In this document: piece after piece, positions 17,433 to 26,665 of the stretch
Numbering within the stretch: position 1 is the stretch's first letter
How the letters are laid out: each line of letters starts with the position of its first letter
Source: Cyclobacteriaceae bacterium
GTDB lineage: Bacteria; Bacteroidota; Bacteroidia; Cytophagales; Cyclobacteriaceae
Reading direction: 5' to 3'
Assembly: GCA_020832305.1 (NCBI GenBank)
Contig: JAFIEV010000040.1
Coordinates: forward strand, 62,001 to 126,000
Length of the DNA: 64,000 nt
The notes under the pieces: generated by a model
Seen by the model: only the letters and a program-made list of their open reading frames with translations
Told to the model about the DNA's origin: nothing
Databases searched by the model: none
Position numbers and translations under genes: made by a program

Positions 17433-18206
17433 ATGAAAATTCCATTTTACAAATATCAGGGTACGGGTAACGATTTTATCATGCTGGATGACAGGATCCA
17501 TTCTTTTGATGAAAATGACAAAGACCGTATTGCGCACTTATGTCATCGTCATTTTGGGATTGGGGCAGATGGTATAATATTGATCCGCGATCATCCGGAA
17601 TTTGATTTTGAAATGATTTATCTCAACAGTGATGGCAGCCAAAGCTTATGTGGAAATGGCAGCCGTTGCGCAGTACAATTTGCCCATGACCTTGGTATAA
17701 TTAAAAATAATGTGCGTTTTATGACCTATGCCGGCAAGCTGGAGGCTGATGTATTGCAAACGGGGATCCGTTTGAAAATGCCGGATGTATCTGAGGTTGT
17801 GTCGAAAGGTAAAGATTTTTTTATAGATACCGGTTCTCCGCACCATGTTTGTTTCGTTGAAAACGTGCATTCAGAAGACGTTACCGGTGTAGGAAAGGCC
17901 ATTCGGTATTCAGAAGAATATGCGCCGGTAGGCACCAATGTAAATTTCGCCCAGACCCTTGATGAAAATAGAATTTTTGTCAGGACTTACGAACGCGGAG
18001 TAGAAGCAGAGACTTTTTCATGTGGCACAGGGGTAACTGCATCTGCGCTTGCCTTAATGCATAAACAATCCATTACTATTGGAGCCATAGACATTCAAAC
18101 CCTGGGTGGAGCGCTCCGCATAGAAGCAGAAGCCACTGAAAACGGTGGTTTCCGCAATGTGTATCTCAGGGGGCCAGCCTTAAAGGTTTTTGAAGGCACA
18201 ATTTAA
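17433..18206 (+). CDS. dapF: Diaminopimelate epimerase
   Basis: This 257-residue enzyme interconverts LL- and meso-diaminopimelate for lysine and peptidoglycan synthesis. Both active-site cysteines are in place, in SLCGNGSRCAVQFA and ETFSCGTGVTASAL, and the N-terminal KYQGTGNDFIMLD is diagnostic. I chose ATG 17433 because the longer in-frame version from 17244 would begin inside rplS and add 63 unrelated residues. Its TAA stop (18204-18206) overlaps the TAA stop of the convergent E1 gene. Confidence 0.96.
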   Translation: MKIPFYKYQGTGNDFIMLDDRIHSFDENDKDRIAHLCHRHFGIGADGIILIRDHPEFDFEMIYLNSDGSQSLCGNGSRCAVQFAHDLGIIKNNVRFMTYAGKLEADVLQTGIRLKMPDVSEVVSKGKDFFIDTGSPHHVCFVENVHSEDVTGVGKAIRYSEEYAPVGTNVNFAQTLDENRIFVRTYERGVEAETFSCGTGVTASALALMHKQSITIGAIDIQTLGGALRIEAEATENGGFRNVYLRGPALKVFEGTI

Positions 18207-20629
18207 TGGTATATTTCAGGGTATTTTCCCGGATCAGCTTCATGCATTAGCTGATAAGCAGCATCAAAGACATCTTCGGTATTAGGTTTCGAAAAATAAT
18301 CTCCATCTGAGCCATAAGCCGTTCGGTGTTCTTTTGCTGATATAGCTACCGGTTTGGCATCGAGGAACTGATAGGCGTTTTGTTCATCCAGCACTTTTTG
18401 CATCATGTAGGCTGTTCCTCCACCCGGCACATCTTCATCGGCAAAAATAGCCCTTCCTGTCTTTCTTATAGAAGCTTCTATTATCTTAGGCAAGTCAAAG
18501 GGCACCAGGCTTTGCACATCAATCACTTCAGCCGAAATGCCAACTTCAGCGAGTTGCTGAGCCGCCTCCATAACAATTCTGCACATCGATCCATAAGTTA
18601 CAATGGTGATATGACTTCCTTGCCTGAGTATTTCGGGCACTCCCGGTTGCACTTTTATCTTTTCGATATTGTCAGGCATTTGCTCTTTAAGCCTGTATCC
18701 ATTAAGCGATTCAATAATCAATGCGGCATCATCAGATTCAAACATGGTATTGTAAAAACCCGCCGCCTGTGTCATATTTCTTGGCGTCAGTATATAAATA
18801 CCCCTCATGCTTCCCAGGATCATCGATATGGGTGAGCCGGCATGCCATACACCTTCAAGTCTGTGCCCCCTTGTTCTTATGATCATGGGTGCTTTTTGGC
18901 CCCCTTTGGTTCGGTATTGCAAAGTTGCCAGATCGTCGGTAAGGGTTTGAAGAGCGTAAACAAGGTAGTCGAGGTATTGAATTTCTGCAATAGGCCTCAG
19001 TCCACGCATCGCAAGGCCTATGCCTTGTCCGATTATGGAAGCTTCCCTGATCCCAGTATCTGTAATGCGCAATTCGCCATATTTTTTTTGCAGACCTGCA
19101 AAACCCTGGTTTACGTCCCCGATTTTACCCAGGTCCTCACCAAATGCAACGATACGATGATCTCTGGCAAAAGCCGCATCAAAGCATGCCTGCAAAATTT
19201 CCCTTCCATCCACAAGGTTTGAAATTCCTGAATATTGTGGCTCAAGTCCTTTAATACGAATGGCCGCAGAAGGCGACTCGCTGTAAATATGTGAATTGTA
19301 ATCCTCGAAATTTCTACGTTGCTTTTCCCCGAGCCATACAATCATATCCGTTCGAGCATCCGATTCAGAACCCCTTGTGATTCGCAAAGCTTTTTTGATC
19401 ACTCTGGTCATTTGATGCTTGTATGGCAGGGGTTCGTTTATCAGTTCATCTCTAAGCCCGGCGAGATCAGCATTTTGTGGAAATTCCTCGATAATAACAT
19501 CCATCAGCCTGAGAGATTCTTCTTTATCGGCTGAAAGGGTCTGAGAATAGGCTTTCCAGGCAGCATTTTTTCCTTTTAAAACCTCTGCCTGCGCTTCTTT
19601 ATCAATGGCATCAAGTTCTTCAGTACTCGCGTACTCATTTTCAAGTATCCACTCCCGAAACTTTACATTGCAATCATATTCCCGCTCCCAGTCCAGTCGC
19701 TCTTTTGACTTGTAACGTTCGTGTGAGCCTGATGTAGAGTGGCCCTGAGGCTGGGTAAGTTCGTTGACATGCACAAGGGAAGGAACATGATATTCCCTCG
19801 CAAGGTCGGCGGCCTCTTTAAAGACCCTGATTAAATTAGGATAATCCCAGCCTTTAACCTGATACATTTCAAGCCCTGACTCCTTTTCATTTCTTTGGAA
19901 ACCGTATAAAGCTTTGTAAATATCAGATTTGGCAATTTGTAAATAGTTAGGAACAGATATCCCATAATCATCATCCCAAACAGCTGTTATCATAGGAATC
20001 TGCAGTACAGCTGCAGCATTAATGGCTTCAAGGAATAAACCCTCGGCTGTTGCCGCATTTCCAATCGTGCCAAAAGCCACCTCATTTCCTTTGATGCTGA
20101 ATTTTTTCAGAGCATGCAGATCCTTGTTTTGCCTGTACAACTTAGAGGCATAAGCCAATCCTACCAGACGGGGCATCTGACCGCTTGTGGGTGATATATC
20201 TGCAGCCGTATTGTAATTACTTGTCTGCTCAATCCATTGGCCATTTTCATCGATCAGGCGACTAGCAAAATGTGCATTCATTTGTCTGCCTGCTGAAGAA
20301 GGTTCTGCGGTGACATCTGTATGCGCATACAACTGAGCAAAAAATTGTTGTATACTTAATTTACCGAGGGCCATAAAAAAAGTTTGATCGCGGTAATAAC
20401 CCGAACGAAAATCCCCCTTTTTGAAAGCCTTGGCCATAGCTATCTGGGCAATTTCTTTGCCATCACCAAAAATGCCAAATTTGGCTTTACCTAAAAAAAC
20501 CTCTTTGCGCCCAATCAGACTCGTATACCGGCTAAGCTGAGCTATTTTATAGTCGTTTAAAACTTCCTCCACCGGAATGTCAATTTCTCTGTCAAGCTTG
20601 AGTGTGTTCACTGTTTTTGGAATGTCCAT
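18203..20629 (-). CDS. Fused E1 alpha/beta subunit of a 2-oxoacid dehydrogenase complex
   Basis: The 808-residue protein joins both halves of the thiamine-dependent E1 component. The N-terminal half carries the alpha-subunit core (GTIGNAATAEGLFLEAINAA, WDDDYGISVPN and a phosphorylation-loop-like HSTSGSHERYKS). The C-terminal half carries the beta-subunit core (AFGEDLGKIGDVNQGFAGL, EIQYLDYLVYA, IADEDVPGGGTAYMMQ). Substrates may be branched-chain 2-oxoacids or pyruvate; such fused proteins are common in Bacteroidota. No E2 or E3 gene is adjacent. I prefer ATG 20629 over the in-frame TTG at 20695, which would add 22 residues without family similarity. Confidence 0.9.
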   Translation of the reverse strand: MDIPKTVNTLKLDREIDIPVEEVLNDYKIAQLSRYTSLIGRKEVFLGKAKFGIFGDGKEIAQIAMAKAFKKGDFRSGYYRDQTFFMALGKLSIQQFFAQLYAHTDVTAEPSSAGRQMNAHFASRLIDENGQWIEQTSNYNTAADISPTSGQMPRLVGLAYASKLYRQNKDLHALKKFSIKGNEVAFGTIGNAATAEGLFLEAINAAAVLQIPMITAVWDDDYGISVPNYLQIAKSDIYKALYGFQRNEKESGLEMYQVKGWDYPNLIRVFKEAADLAREYHVPSLVHVNELTQPQGHSTSGSHERYKSKERLDWEREYDCNVKFREWILENEYASTEELDAIDKEAQAEVLKGKNAAWKAYSQTLSADKEESLRLMDVIIEEFPQNADLAGLRDELINEPLPYKHQMTRVIKKALRITRGSESDARTDMIVWLGEKQRRNFEDYNSHIYSESPSAAIRIKGLEPQYSGISNLVDGREILQACFDAAFARDHRIVAFGEDLGKIGDVNQGFAGLQKKYGELRITDTGIREASIIGQGIGLAMRGLRPIAEIQYLDYLVYALQTLTDDLATLQYRTKGGQKAPMIIRTRGHRLEGVWHAGSPISMILGSMRGIYILTPRNMTQAAGFYNTMFESDDAALIIESLNGYRLKEQMPDNIEKIKVQPGVPEILRQGSHITIVTYGSMCRIVMEAAQQLAEVGISAEVIDVQSLVPFDLPKIIEASIRKTGRAIFADEDVPGGGTAYMMQKVLDEQNAYQFLDAKPVAISAKEHRTAYGSDGDYFSKPNTEDVFDAAYQLMHEADPGKYPEIYH

Positions 20630-21042
20630 ATAAAATAAATTACGATATACGGCAGTGTCAGTAAACAAAACTAAGAAAAAAATATTCTCACTCAAGACGC
20701 TTTTTTATTATCTGACAAAATTAATTTAACCCCATGTTTCGATATTAAGTCAAAAAACCTGCAAAAATTTTCTATTTTACATATAAATCAAAAGAATATT
20801 TTAGCAGAAAAGCCGCAGGGAAAATTTAAAGGGCACGTTAAAAAATATTCGCAAATGCAAAAATTATCCAATTTATCATCTTTGGTCCCCAAGGCGTCAA
20901 ATGCCCGGCTTATTTATAAACAAATGTGAGCCCAAATATTATGTAACAAATAGATAATTAAAATTTTACCTCTCAAATCCAGATAAATTTCGATGGCTCA
21001 TCACTATATTTGCAGCATACAACTATCTTAAAATAATTCAAA
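20630..21042. other. Divergent intergenic region between E1 and alanine dehydrogenase genes
   Basis: This AT-rich gap of 413 bases holds promoters for both flanking genes. CAAAATTA at 20716-20723 reads as TAATTTTG on the minus strand, a -7 box candidate for the E1 gene. TATATTTG at 21005-21012 serves the alanine dehydrogenase gene. I see no further gene, hairpin or repeat. Confidence 0.5.
21005..21012 (+). promoter_or_regulatory. -7 promoter box for alanine dehydrogenase
   Basis: TATATTTG is an exact match to the Bacteroidota TAnnTTTG consensus, 30 bases upstream of the ald ATG. No clear TTTG -33 element is seen at the expected distance. Confidence 0.5.
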
Positions 21043-22158
21043 ATGATTATAGGCGTTCCAAAAGAGATTAAGAATAATGAAAACCGGGTTGCATTAACGC
21101 CCGCAGGGGTAAAAGAAATCTCAAAGCGTGGTCATACCATTTATGTTCAAAAAGGTGCAGGCGAAAGCAGTGGATTTATTGACGAGCTGTATATTTCAGC
21201 CGGTGCCACCATTTTGCCCGGCATAGAAGATGTTTATTCCATTGCCGAAATGATTATAAAAGTTAAGGAGCCTATTGAAAGTGAATATAAACTTATTAAA
21301 GAAGGACAGCTATTATTCACTTACTTTCATTTTGCATCCTATGAGCCGCTTACAAAAGCAATGATTCAACAGAAAGCAGTTTGTCTTGCTTACGAAACGG
21401 TTGAAAAAATTGATGGAAGCCTGCCATTGCTTATACCTATGTCGGAAGTTGCCGGAAGAATGGCCATCCAGCAAGGTGCCAAATACCTCGAAAAGCCCAT
21501 GAAGGGACGAGGTATATTGCTCGGTGGCGTACCAGGCGTAAATCCTGCCAAGGTGCTTATTTTAGGTGGTGGTGTGGTAGGTACGCAGGCAGCAAAAATG
21601 GCAGCCGGACTCGGGGCAGATGTAACCATAATGGATCTGAGCCTTCCCAGGTTGCGTTATCTCGCCGATATAATGCCTGCCAATGTTACCACTTTGATGT
21701 CGAATGAATTCAACATCAGGGAACTCCTTCCAACCCATGACCTCATCGTAGGGGCAGTATTAATACCGGGTGCCAAAGCGCCTCACCTTATTACCCGCGA
21801 TATGCTGAAAGAAATGCGCCCGGGTACCGTGGTGGTAGATGTTGCCGTTGACCAGGGCGGGTGTATCGAAACCTGTAAACCCACTACGCACCAGGATCCG
21901 ATTTACATCATAGACGATGTAATTCATTATTGCGTGGCCAATATGCCAGGAGCAGTGCCTTATACTTCTACCCTGGCACTCACCAACGCTACCCTTCCCT
22001 ATGCCATTCAACTGGCCAATAAAGGTTGGAAAAAAGCATGCCAGGATAATCTTGAATTGCGCAAAGGACTCAATGCCATCAATGGAAAAATCGTTTATAA
22101 TGCCGTAGCTGAAGCTTTTGGACTGGAATTTACACCGGTAGAAGCATATTTAAATTGA
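21043..22158 (+). CDS. ald: Alanine dehydrogenase
   Basis: The 371-residue cytosolic enzyme converts L-alanine and NAD to pyruvate and ammonia, or the reverse. The N-terminal substrate-binding segment IGVPKEIKNNENRVALTPAG and the HFASYEPLT stretch are typical, and the NAD-binding loop LILGGGVVGTQAAKMAAGLG is intact. The length fits the family. A -7 promoter box lies 30 bases upstream and an intrinsic terminator follows, so it is monocistronic. Confidence 0.95.
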   Translation: MIIGVPKEIKNNENRVALTPAGVKEISKRGHTIYVQKGAGESSGFIDELYISAGATILPGIEDVYSIAEMIIKVKEPIESEYKLIKEGQLLFTYFHFASYEPLTKAMIQQKAVCLAYETVEKIDGSLPLLIPMSEVAGRMAIQQGAKYLEKPMKGRGILLGGVPGVNPAKVLILGGGVVGTQAAKMAAGLGADVTIMDLSLPRLRYLADIMPANVTTLMSNEFNIRELLPTHDLIVGAVLIPGAKAPHLITRDMLKEMRPGTVVVDVAVDQGGCIETCKPTTHQDPIYIIDDVIHYCVANMPGAVPYTSTLALTNATLPYAIQLANKGWKKACQDNLELRKGLNAINGKIVYNAVAEAFGLEFTPVEAYLN

Positions 22159-22185
22159 TATCATAATATTATTGACTAATAATTC

Positions 22186-22219
22186 AGACAGGCGCTACTA
22201 AAAGGGCCTGTCTTTTTTT
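22186..22219 (+). terminator. Intrinsic terminator after ald
   Basis: AGACAGGC (22186-22193) and GCCTGTCT (22206-22213) form a perfect eight-base stem followed by seven T residues. It lies 28 bases past the ald stop codon. Confidence 0.85.
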
Positions 22220-22324
22220 GTGATCGTTGTACTTTTTTTTGATATCTTTTAACTTAACGGGGTATTTTGCGTCAGTATAGGTAATTATAATCTTTTTTTA
22301 ATAGCTTTCGGCAAACCAAAAAAA

Positions 22325-23113
22325 ATGCAATTTTATAAAGATTTACGAAAAGCATTAGAGGCCTGGAAAAAGTCTTTTCAATACATCGAAAAGCAAAAAA
22401 TCCTTCACCTGATCTTCATTCCGGCGATCATAAGCATATTCGTTGGCATTTTTATGGTATACCTGGCCTACATGACCACTGAACAGTTCAGGGGTGTTAT
22501 TTTTACAGATTTTGGTTTTTCTGAAGAGTATGACTGGCTGCAAAAACCGCTTACCATTTTGCTGCGCATACTGCTTATGGGCATAATGCTCTTCTTTTTA
22601 ATGAAAATATACCGCTATGTACTTCTTATTATACTTGCTCCTCTCTTTCTGGCGCTTGCCGACAGAATGTACATGGAGCGGGAGCAGCGAAAAGTTTCGA
22701 GAAGTTTTCTTGCCTATTTTGTAATGGCAGTGGGAAGTTCTTTCCTCATTATTAAATGTTTTATTATTGAATTGATCATACTGGTAGTATTTGGGATAAT
22801 GATTATGCTGCTTTCATGGATGGGACCCCTCGCACCTTTTATACTACTTATTGTTGAAAGCTATTTTACAGGATACATAATGGCAGATTTTCACCTGCGA
22901 CCCAGGGGAGAATCGGTAAAATTATTAAACCATTATCGCTTGCGGCATCCGGGTAAACTTATTGGCATAGGACTCGTTTTTAATATTTCCCTGTTGGTGC
23001 CCTTATTTGGTGTTTTATTTGCCCCGGTGTTAGGTATTGTCGCCTCAGGCATTTCCTATGTAGAACCCGAAAAAGAAAATTTATATGTCTTTTCATTCAC
23101 AAAATCCATATAA
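22325..23113 (+). CDS. EI24/CysZ-like multi-pass membrane protein
   Basis: The 262-residue protein has an amphipathic N terminus and about five or six membrane segments (around 25-50, 75-110, 130-175 and 210-240). The overall plan, including the APLFLALADRMYMERE stretch and the late FHLRPRG and HPGKLIGIGL segments, fits the EI24 domain family, whose bacterial member CysZ is a sulfate permease. The substrate here is unproven. Its 3' end overlaps the aldehyde dehydrogenase gene by 29 bases, which points to translational coupling. Confidence 0.75.
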   Translation: MQFYKDLRKALEAWKKSFQYIEKQKILHLIFIPAIISIFVGIFMVYLAYMTTEQFRGVIFTDFGFSEEYDWLQKPLTILLRILLMGIMLFFLMKIYRYVLLIILAPLFLALADRMYMEREQRKVSRSFLAYFVMAVGSSFLIIKCFIIELIILVVFGIMIMLLSWMGPLAPFILLIVESYFTGYIMADFHLRPRGESVKLLNHYRLRHPGKLIGIGLVFNISLLVPLFGVLFAPVLGIVASGISYVEPEKENLYVFSFTKSI

Positions 23114-24449
23114 TTCAGAAGTATTAAAAACCCTTCCTGCCCACTCTGATGCTGATGTTATAAGCCTGATCGAACAATCCCATAAAGCATGGTTGTCATG
23201 GAAAGACGTTTCCTTTGAAGAGAAATCAAAACTAATGTTTGCCGCTGCAGACCTTCTGGATCAGCAGAAAAAAGAGCTCTCCCTGTTGATCACCCGGGAA
23301 ATGGGAAAAGTAATAAGTGAATCGTGGGCAGAAGTTGCAAAGTGCGCCAGTGTTTGCCGCTATTATGCCCAAAATGCAGAAAAATTCCTTCAAAATGAAA
23401 TGTTAAGTACCGAACAGGGCACCGCCTTTGTACAACACGAAGCCCTGGGGCCTGTCCTGGCGGTAATGCCCTGGAATTTTCCATTCTGGCAGGTATTCAG
23501 GTTCGCAGCTCCCGGACTTATGGCAGGAAACACAGGGTTGCTTAAGCATGCTTCCAATGTGCCTCAATGTGCCCTGGCAATTGAAAACATTTTCAAGGAG
23601 GCTGGTTTTCCCAAAGGCGTATTTACAACTTTGATGATCCGTGCATCACAGGTTCAAAAGGTTATTCAACATCCTTATGTAATGGCCGCAACACTTACCG
23701 GCAGTGAAGGAGCCGGAGCTTCTGTTGCCTCGGAAGCAGGTAAGCACCTGAAAAAAACGGTACTTGAACTGGGAGGTTCAGATCCCTTTATCGTAATGGC
23801 AGATGTAGACATTGACAAAGTAGCTGCTTTTGCCGTGAAATCGAGAATGATCAACGGCGGTCAGAGTTGCATAGCTGCCAAACGCTTTATTGTGGATGCC
23901 GAAATTTATCAGGATTTTAAAAAGGCTTTTATTCAGCATCTTGACAAGCTGGTAATAGGAGACCCCGAATCTGAAGAATCAGGCTATGCCTGTATGGCCA
24001 CCGCTGACCTGGCCTTCGAGCTATATGAGCAGGTAGTAAAATCGGTAGATGCCGGCGCCAATATCGCTTATGGTCTGCTAAAAAAACCGGAAGGCAGCTT
24101 TTTCGGCCCTATGGTATTGGAGGACATTCCCGTGCACAGCCCGGCATATAAGGAAGAATTTTTTGGCCCGGTAGCTTGTTTTTTTAAAGCCCGGGATGAA
24201 GAAGATATGGTGCGCATTGCCAATGACAGTGATTTTGGACTGGGTGGGAGTGTCTGGACATCCAACACTGAAAAAGGAATAGAAATTGCAAAAAAAGTAT
24301 CATCTGGTGCGGTATATGTAAACCGAATGATGGCATCAGATCCCGCCATACCATTTGGCGGCATAAAAAAATCGGGGTATGGCAGAGAATTGGCAAGGCA
24401 TGGCATTATGGAATTTGTAAATCAAAAATCTATCTGGACGGCCGGCTGA
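23085..24449 (+). CDS. NAD(P)-dependent aldehyde dehydrogenase (succinate-semialdehyde type)
   Basis: This 454-residue ALDH has the oxyanion asparagine in PWNFPFWQ, the general base glutamate in LELGGSDPFIV, the catalytic cysteine in NGGQSCIAAKRF and the late EEFFGPVACFFKA motif. The compact length and motif forms are most like the succinate-semialdehyde dehydrogenase clade, but the true aldehyde is unknown. It overlaps the membrane-protein gene by 29 bases and shares one base with the start of the hydrolase gene (TGATG at 24447-24451). Confidence 0.92.
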   Translation: MSFHSQNPYNSEVLKTLPAHSDADVISLIEQSHKAWLSWKDVSFEEKSKLMFAAADLLDQQKKELSLLITREMGKVISESWAEVAKCASVCRYYAQNAEKFLQNEMLSTEQGTAFVQHEALGPVLAVMPWNFPFWQVFRFAAPGLMAGNTGLLKHASNVPQCALAIENIFKEAGFPKGVFTTLMIRASQVQKVIQHPYVMAATLTGSEGAGASVASEAGKHLKKTVLELGGSDPFIVMADVDIDKVAAFAVKSRMINGGQSCIAAKRFIVDAEIYQDFKKAFIQHLDKLVIGDPESEESGYACMATADLAFELYEQVVKSVDAGANIAYGLLKKPEGSFFGPMVLEDIPVHSPAYKEEFFGPVACFFKARDEEDMVRIANDSDFGLGGSVWTSNTEKGIEIAKKVSSGAVYVNRMMASDPAIPFGGIKKSGYGRELARHGIMEFVNQKSIWTAG

Positions 24450-25255
24450 TGCGTAGTTTTTTATTCTTCATTTTACTGCTGAGTATATTGTATGTCCTTG
24501 TGTGCCTGCTGCTGTACACAATCCAGGAAAAGCTGATTTTCTTTCCTCAAAAGCTGAAAAAAGACCATGTTTTTCGCTTTGCCGAAAATTTCACTGAGGT
24601 ATTTGTACCTGGCTATGACAGTACGCTCTTGCATGCCTTGTGGTTTAAGGCAGAAAAACCCAGGGGCGTTATTTTATATTTCCATGGCAATGCCGGTTCT
24701 CTCGATGGCTGGGGGCAGGTAGCTGGCGTCTACACAGATTTACAATACGATGTACTGATTCCCGACTACCGCGGATTTGGTAAAAGTGAAGGGAATATTT
24801 TCAGTGAAGAACAGATGTATCAGGATGCACAAAGCATGTACAACTTTTTGATAAATAATTATCAGGAAAACGAAATCATAGTAATAGGTTATTCCATTGG
24901 CACCGGTATGGCATCATGGGTTTCAGCGAATTATCCGTTGTCTGCACTGATTCTGGAGACGCCTTACTATAATCTCGCGAATTTGGTAAAGTCTAAGCTG
25001 CCTTTTGTGCCCACTTTTTTATTAAAATATCGTTTTGACAATGCCTTGCATTTGCAAAAATGCAAAGTGCCCGTGATGATAGTTCATGGTAAAAATGATG
25101 ATCTGATACCCCACACTTCCTCCTTGCTTTTGGAAAAATACCTTAAAGAAGATGATCAGCTTATTTTACTGGAGGATCAGGGGCATAATGGCATCACCTG
25201 GCATCCGGAATATGCAGCGCATGTAGCAGGTTTCTTGCGAAAAATCAACCTTTAG
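24449..25255 (+). CDS. Membrane-anchored alpha/beta hydrolase (BEM46-like)
   Basis: The 268-residue protein has an N-terminal membrane helix (about 3-24) and a BEM46-like hydrolase core. The oxyanion loop is YFHGNAGSLDG, the nucleophile S149 is in IGYSIGTG, and the later acid and histidine sit in HGKNDDLIP and DQGHNGITW. The substrate is unknown. It ends a three-gene operon. A decayed fragment similar to its 3' end lies at 28785-28883, beyond the AraC-hydrolase-methyltransferase cassette. Confidence 0.86.
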   Translation: MRSFLFFILLLSILYVLVCLLLYTIQEKLIFFPQKLKKDHVFRFAENFTEVFVPGYDSTLLHALWFKAEKPRGVILYFHGNAGSLDGWGQVAGVYTDLQYDVLIPDYRGFGKSEGNIFSEEQMYQDAQSMYNFLINNYQENEIIVIGYSIGTGMASWVSANYPLSALILETPYYNLANLVKSKLPFVPTFLLKYRFDNALHLQKCKVPVMIVHGKNDDLIPHTSSLLLEKYLKEDDQLILLEDQGHNGITWHPEYAAHVAGFLRKINL

Positions 25256-25612
25256 CCTTAATACTTTAGCAGCACTAAAGAGCCAGCATAAATGAGCAAA
25301 AAGAAAGAATAAATAGAAAATATGAACCTGAACACACAAAATCTACAATCTATCATCAACTTTATCTGGACAGTTTCTCCAAATTTAAATTTCGCAATTA
25401 GTTATATGGACTATCGCCGGGGGACTGTTTTCCTTTAATTCGCTTCTTTTTTGCCAAAATTTCTATATATTTATACTTATTGAGCTGTATTTAACAATGG
25501 CCGGAGTTTTTTGTCAGACTGATTTACCGCAATGTGTTTCAGACAGGGTTGACTGTACTGAGTTTATCTATAACCTATATAAATGAAAGGACAGAAACGA
25601 AAAAAATGACTT
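25256..25612. other. Intergenic region before the AraC-type gene
   Basis: This AT-rich gap of 357 bases has no gene I can support. A small inverted repeat (CTTTAG, five bases, CTAAAG at 25264-25280) follows the hydrolase stop but has no T run. No clear -7 box is visible near the AraC-type start. Confidence 0.4.
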
Positions 25613-26524
25613 ATGGAGCCGGATTCTGAAATAAAGACCTACCATAATTTCAACGACTATTATGCCGATGCCAATGCTGTAATACGGGCGAAGTACGAAA
25701 ACTTTCATGTATTTCGTTTCAGCGATGCCGGTGATGATATAATACCAAAGATGGGTCCTTTCCGCAAAACCTACTATCATTTTGCCCTGGGTCGGGTTCT
25801 TTCTGCAAAGGTCGGGGTTTTTGATACAAGAACTGTAACCGAAAAGTATTCAATGGTGGTGTATCTGCCCGGACAGATCATTCATTGGGAAAAAACCGGA
25901 GACTGGGACGGCTATCTGATCAATGTAAAGGAAAGTTTTTTAAACCTGGGAAGTATTTCACACCTTACTGAAAGCTATGGTTTTCTGCATCGTATGCAGC
26001 CTTTGGTTTTTAACCTGCGCAAATCGGATTACCACGTTTTAAGCAATTTTTTCGAACTCATGCTTCTTGAACAGCGGGAGATGAAAGAAGAAAACCTGGT
26101 GGTGATACGAAATCTTATGCAGGTAATGATAGTGTATATCAACCGCATTGTATCGCAAATGAAAACCACCGGTAGCTTTGTGGAGTTGCAGTATCAGAAA
26201 GTTGCCACAAGATTTAAAAGTCTGGTTTTTGAACACTACATAAAAAATAAGACGGTAGCCTATTATGCTTCCCTGCTAGGCGTAACCCCGGCCTATCTTG
26301 GCGAAGCAGTAAAGAAGGTTTACCATTCCACCCCCAAAGACATCATCAACGAGATCATTTTTCTACATGCCAAGACCCTGCTGTCCGGAACCGATACCGG
26401 CATCAAAGAGCTGGCCTGGTCATTAAATTTTGATGATTACAGTCATTTCGTGAAGTTTTTCAAAAAAATGAGTGGTGTATCACCAGCTGAATTTCGGAAG
26501 CAGGTGAAGAAGCAGATGAATTAA
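25613..26524 (+). CDS. AraC-family transcriptional regulator
   Basis: This 303-residue regulator has an N-terminal ligand or cupin-like region (about 1-190, including KTYYHFALGRVLSAKVGVF and YLPGQIIHW) and a C-terminal double helix-turn-helix. The first helix pair is in VAYYASLLGVTPAYLGEAVK and the second ends in SHFVKFFKKMSGVSPAEF, the standard AraC signature. The adjacent hydrolase gene 141 bases downstream is the obvious target. Its first bases (ATGGAGCCGGAT) recur almost unchanged at 28915. Confidence 0.9.
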   Translation: MEPDSEIKTYHNFNDYYADANAVIRAKYENFHVFRFSDAGDDIIPKMGPFRKTYYHFALGRVLSAKVGVFDTRTVTEKYSMVVYLPGQIIHWEKTGDWDGYLINVKESFLNLGSISHLTESYGFLHRMQPLVFNLRKSDYHVLSNFFELMLLEQREMKEENLVVIRNLMQVMIVYINRIVSQMKTTGSFVELQYQKVATRFKSLVFEHYIKNKTVAYYASLLGVTPAYLGEAVKKVYHSTPKDIINEIIFLHAKTLLSGTDTGIKELAWSLNFDDYSHFVKFFKKMSGVSPAEFRKQVKKQMN

Positions 26525-26580
26525 CCGTAAGTAGCGGAATGCTTTGTACGTTTCTGATTCCTTGAATTTTTACCAAACTA

Positions 26581-26605
26581 ACCATATTTTTTACTAAAAC
26601 CATAT
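26581..26605. promoter_or_regulatory. Candidate regulatory site upstream of FrsA-like hydrolase
   Basis: ACCATAT occurs twice with an 18-base period. The first 14 bases, ACCATATTTTTTAC, are identical to one strand of the palindrome adjoining the LacI-type gene at 43841-43863. This may be a site for that regulator or for the adjoining AraC protein. Confidence 0.3.
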
Positions 26606-26665
26606 CTCTTTTTGTACGCAAATTTGTAGTGATACAAGGAATAAATCGCTCAAAATCACAAAAAG

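Noticed and set aside
20630-20695. TTG-initiated extension of the fused E1 gene
   Set aside because: The added 22 residues do not match the family, and ATG 20629 is well placed.
26543-26618. TTTGTACG repeated at 26543 and 26611, and again at 11131
   Set aside because: The word is short and AT-rich; three copies in 64 kb do not establish a regulon.
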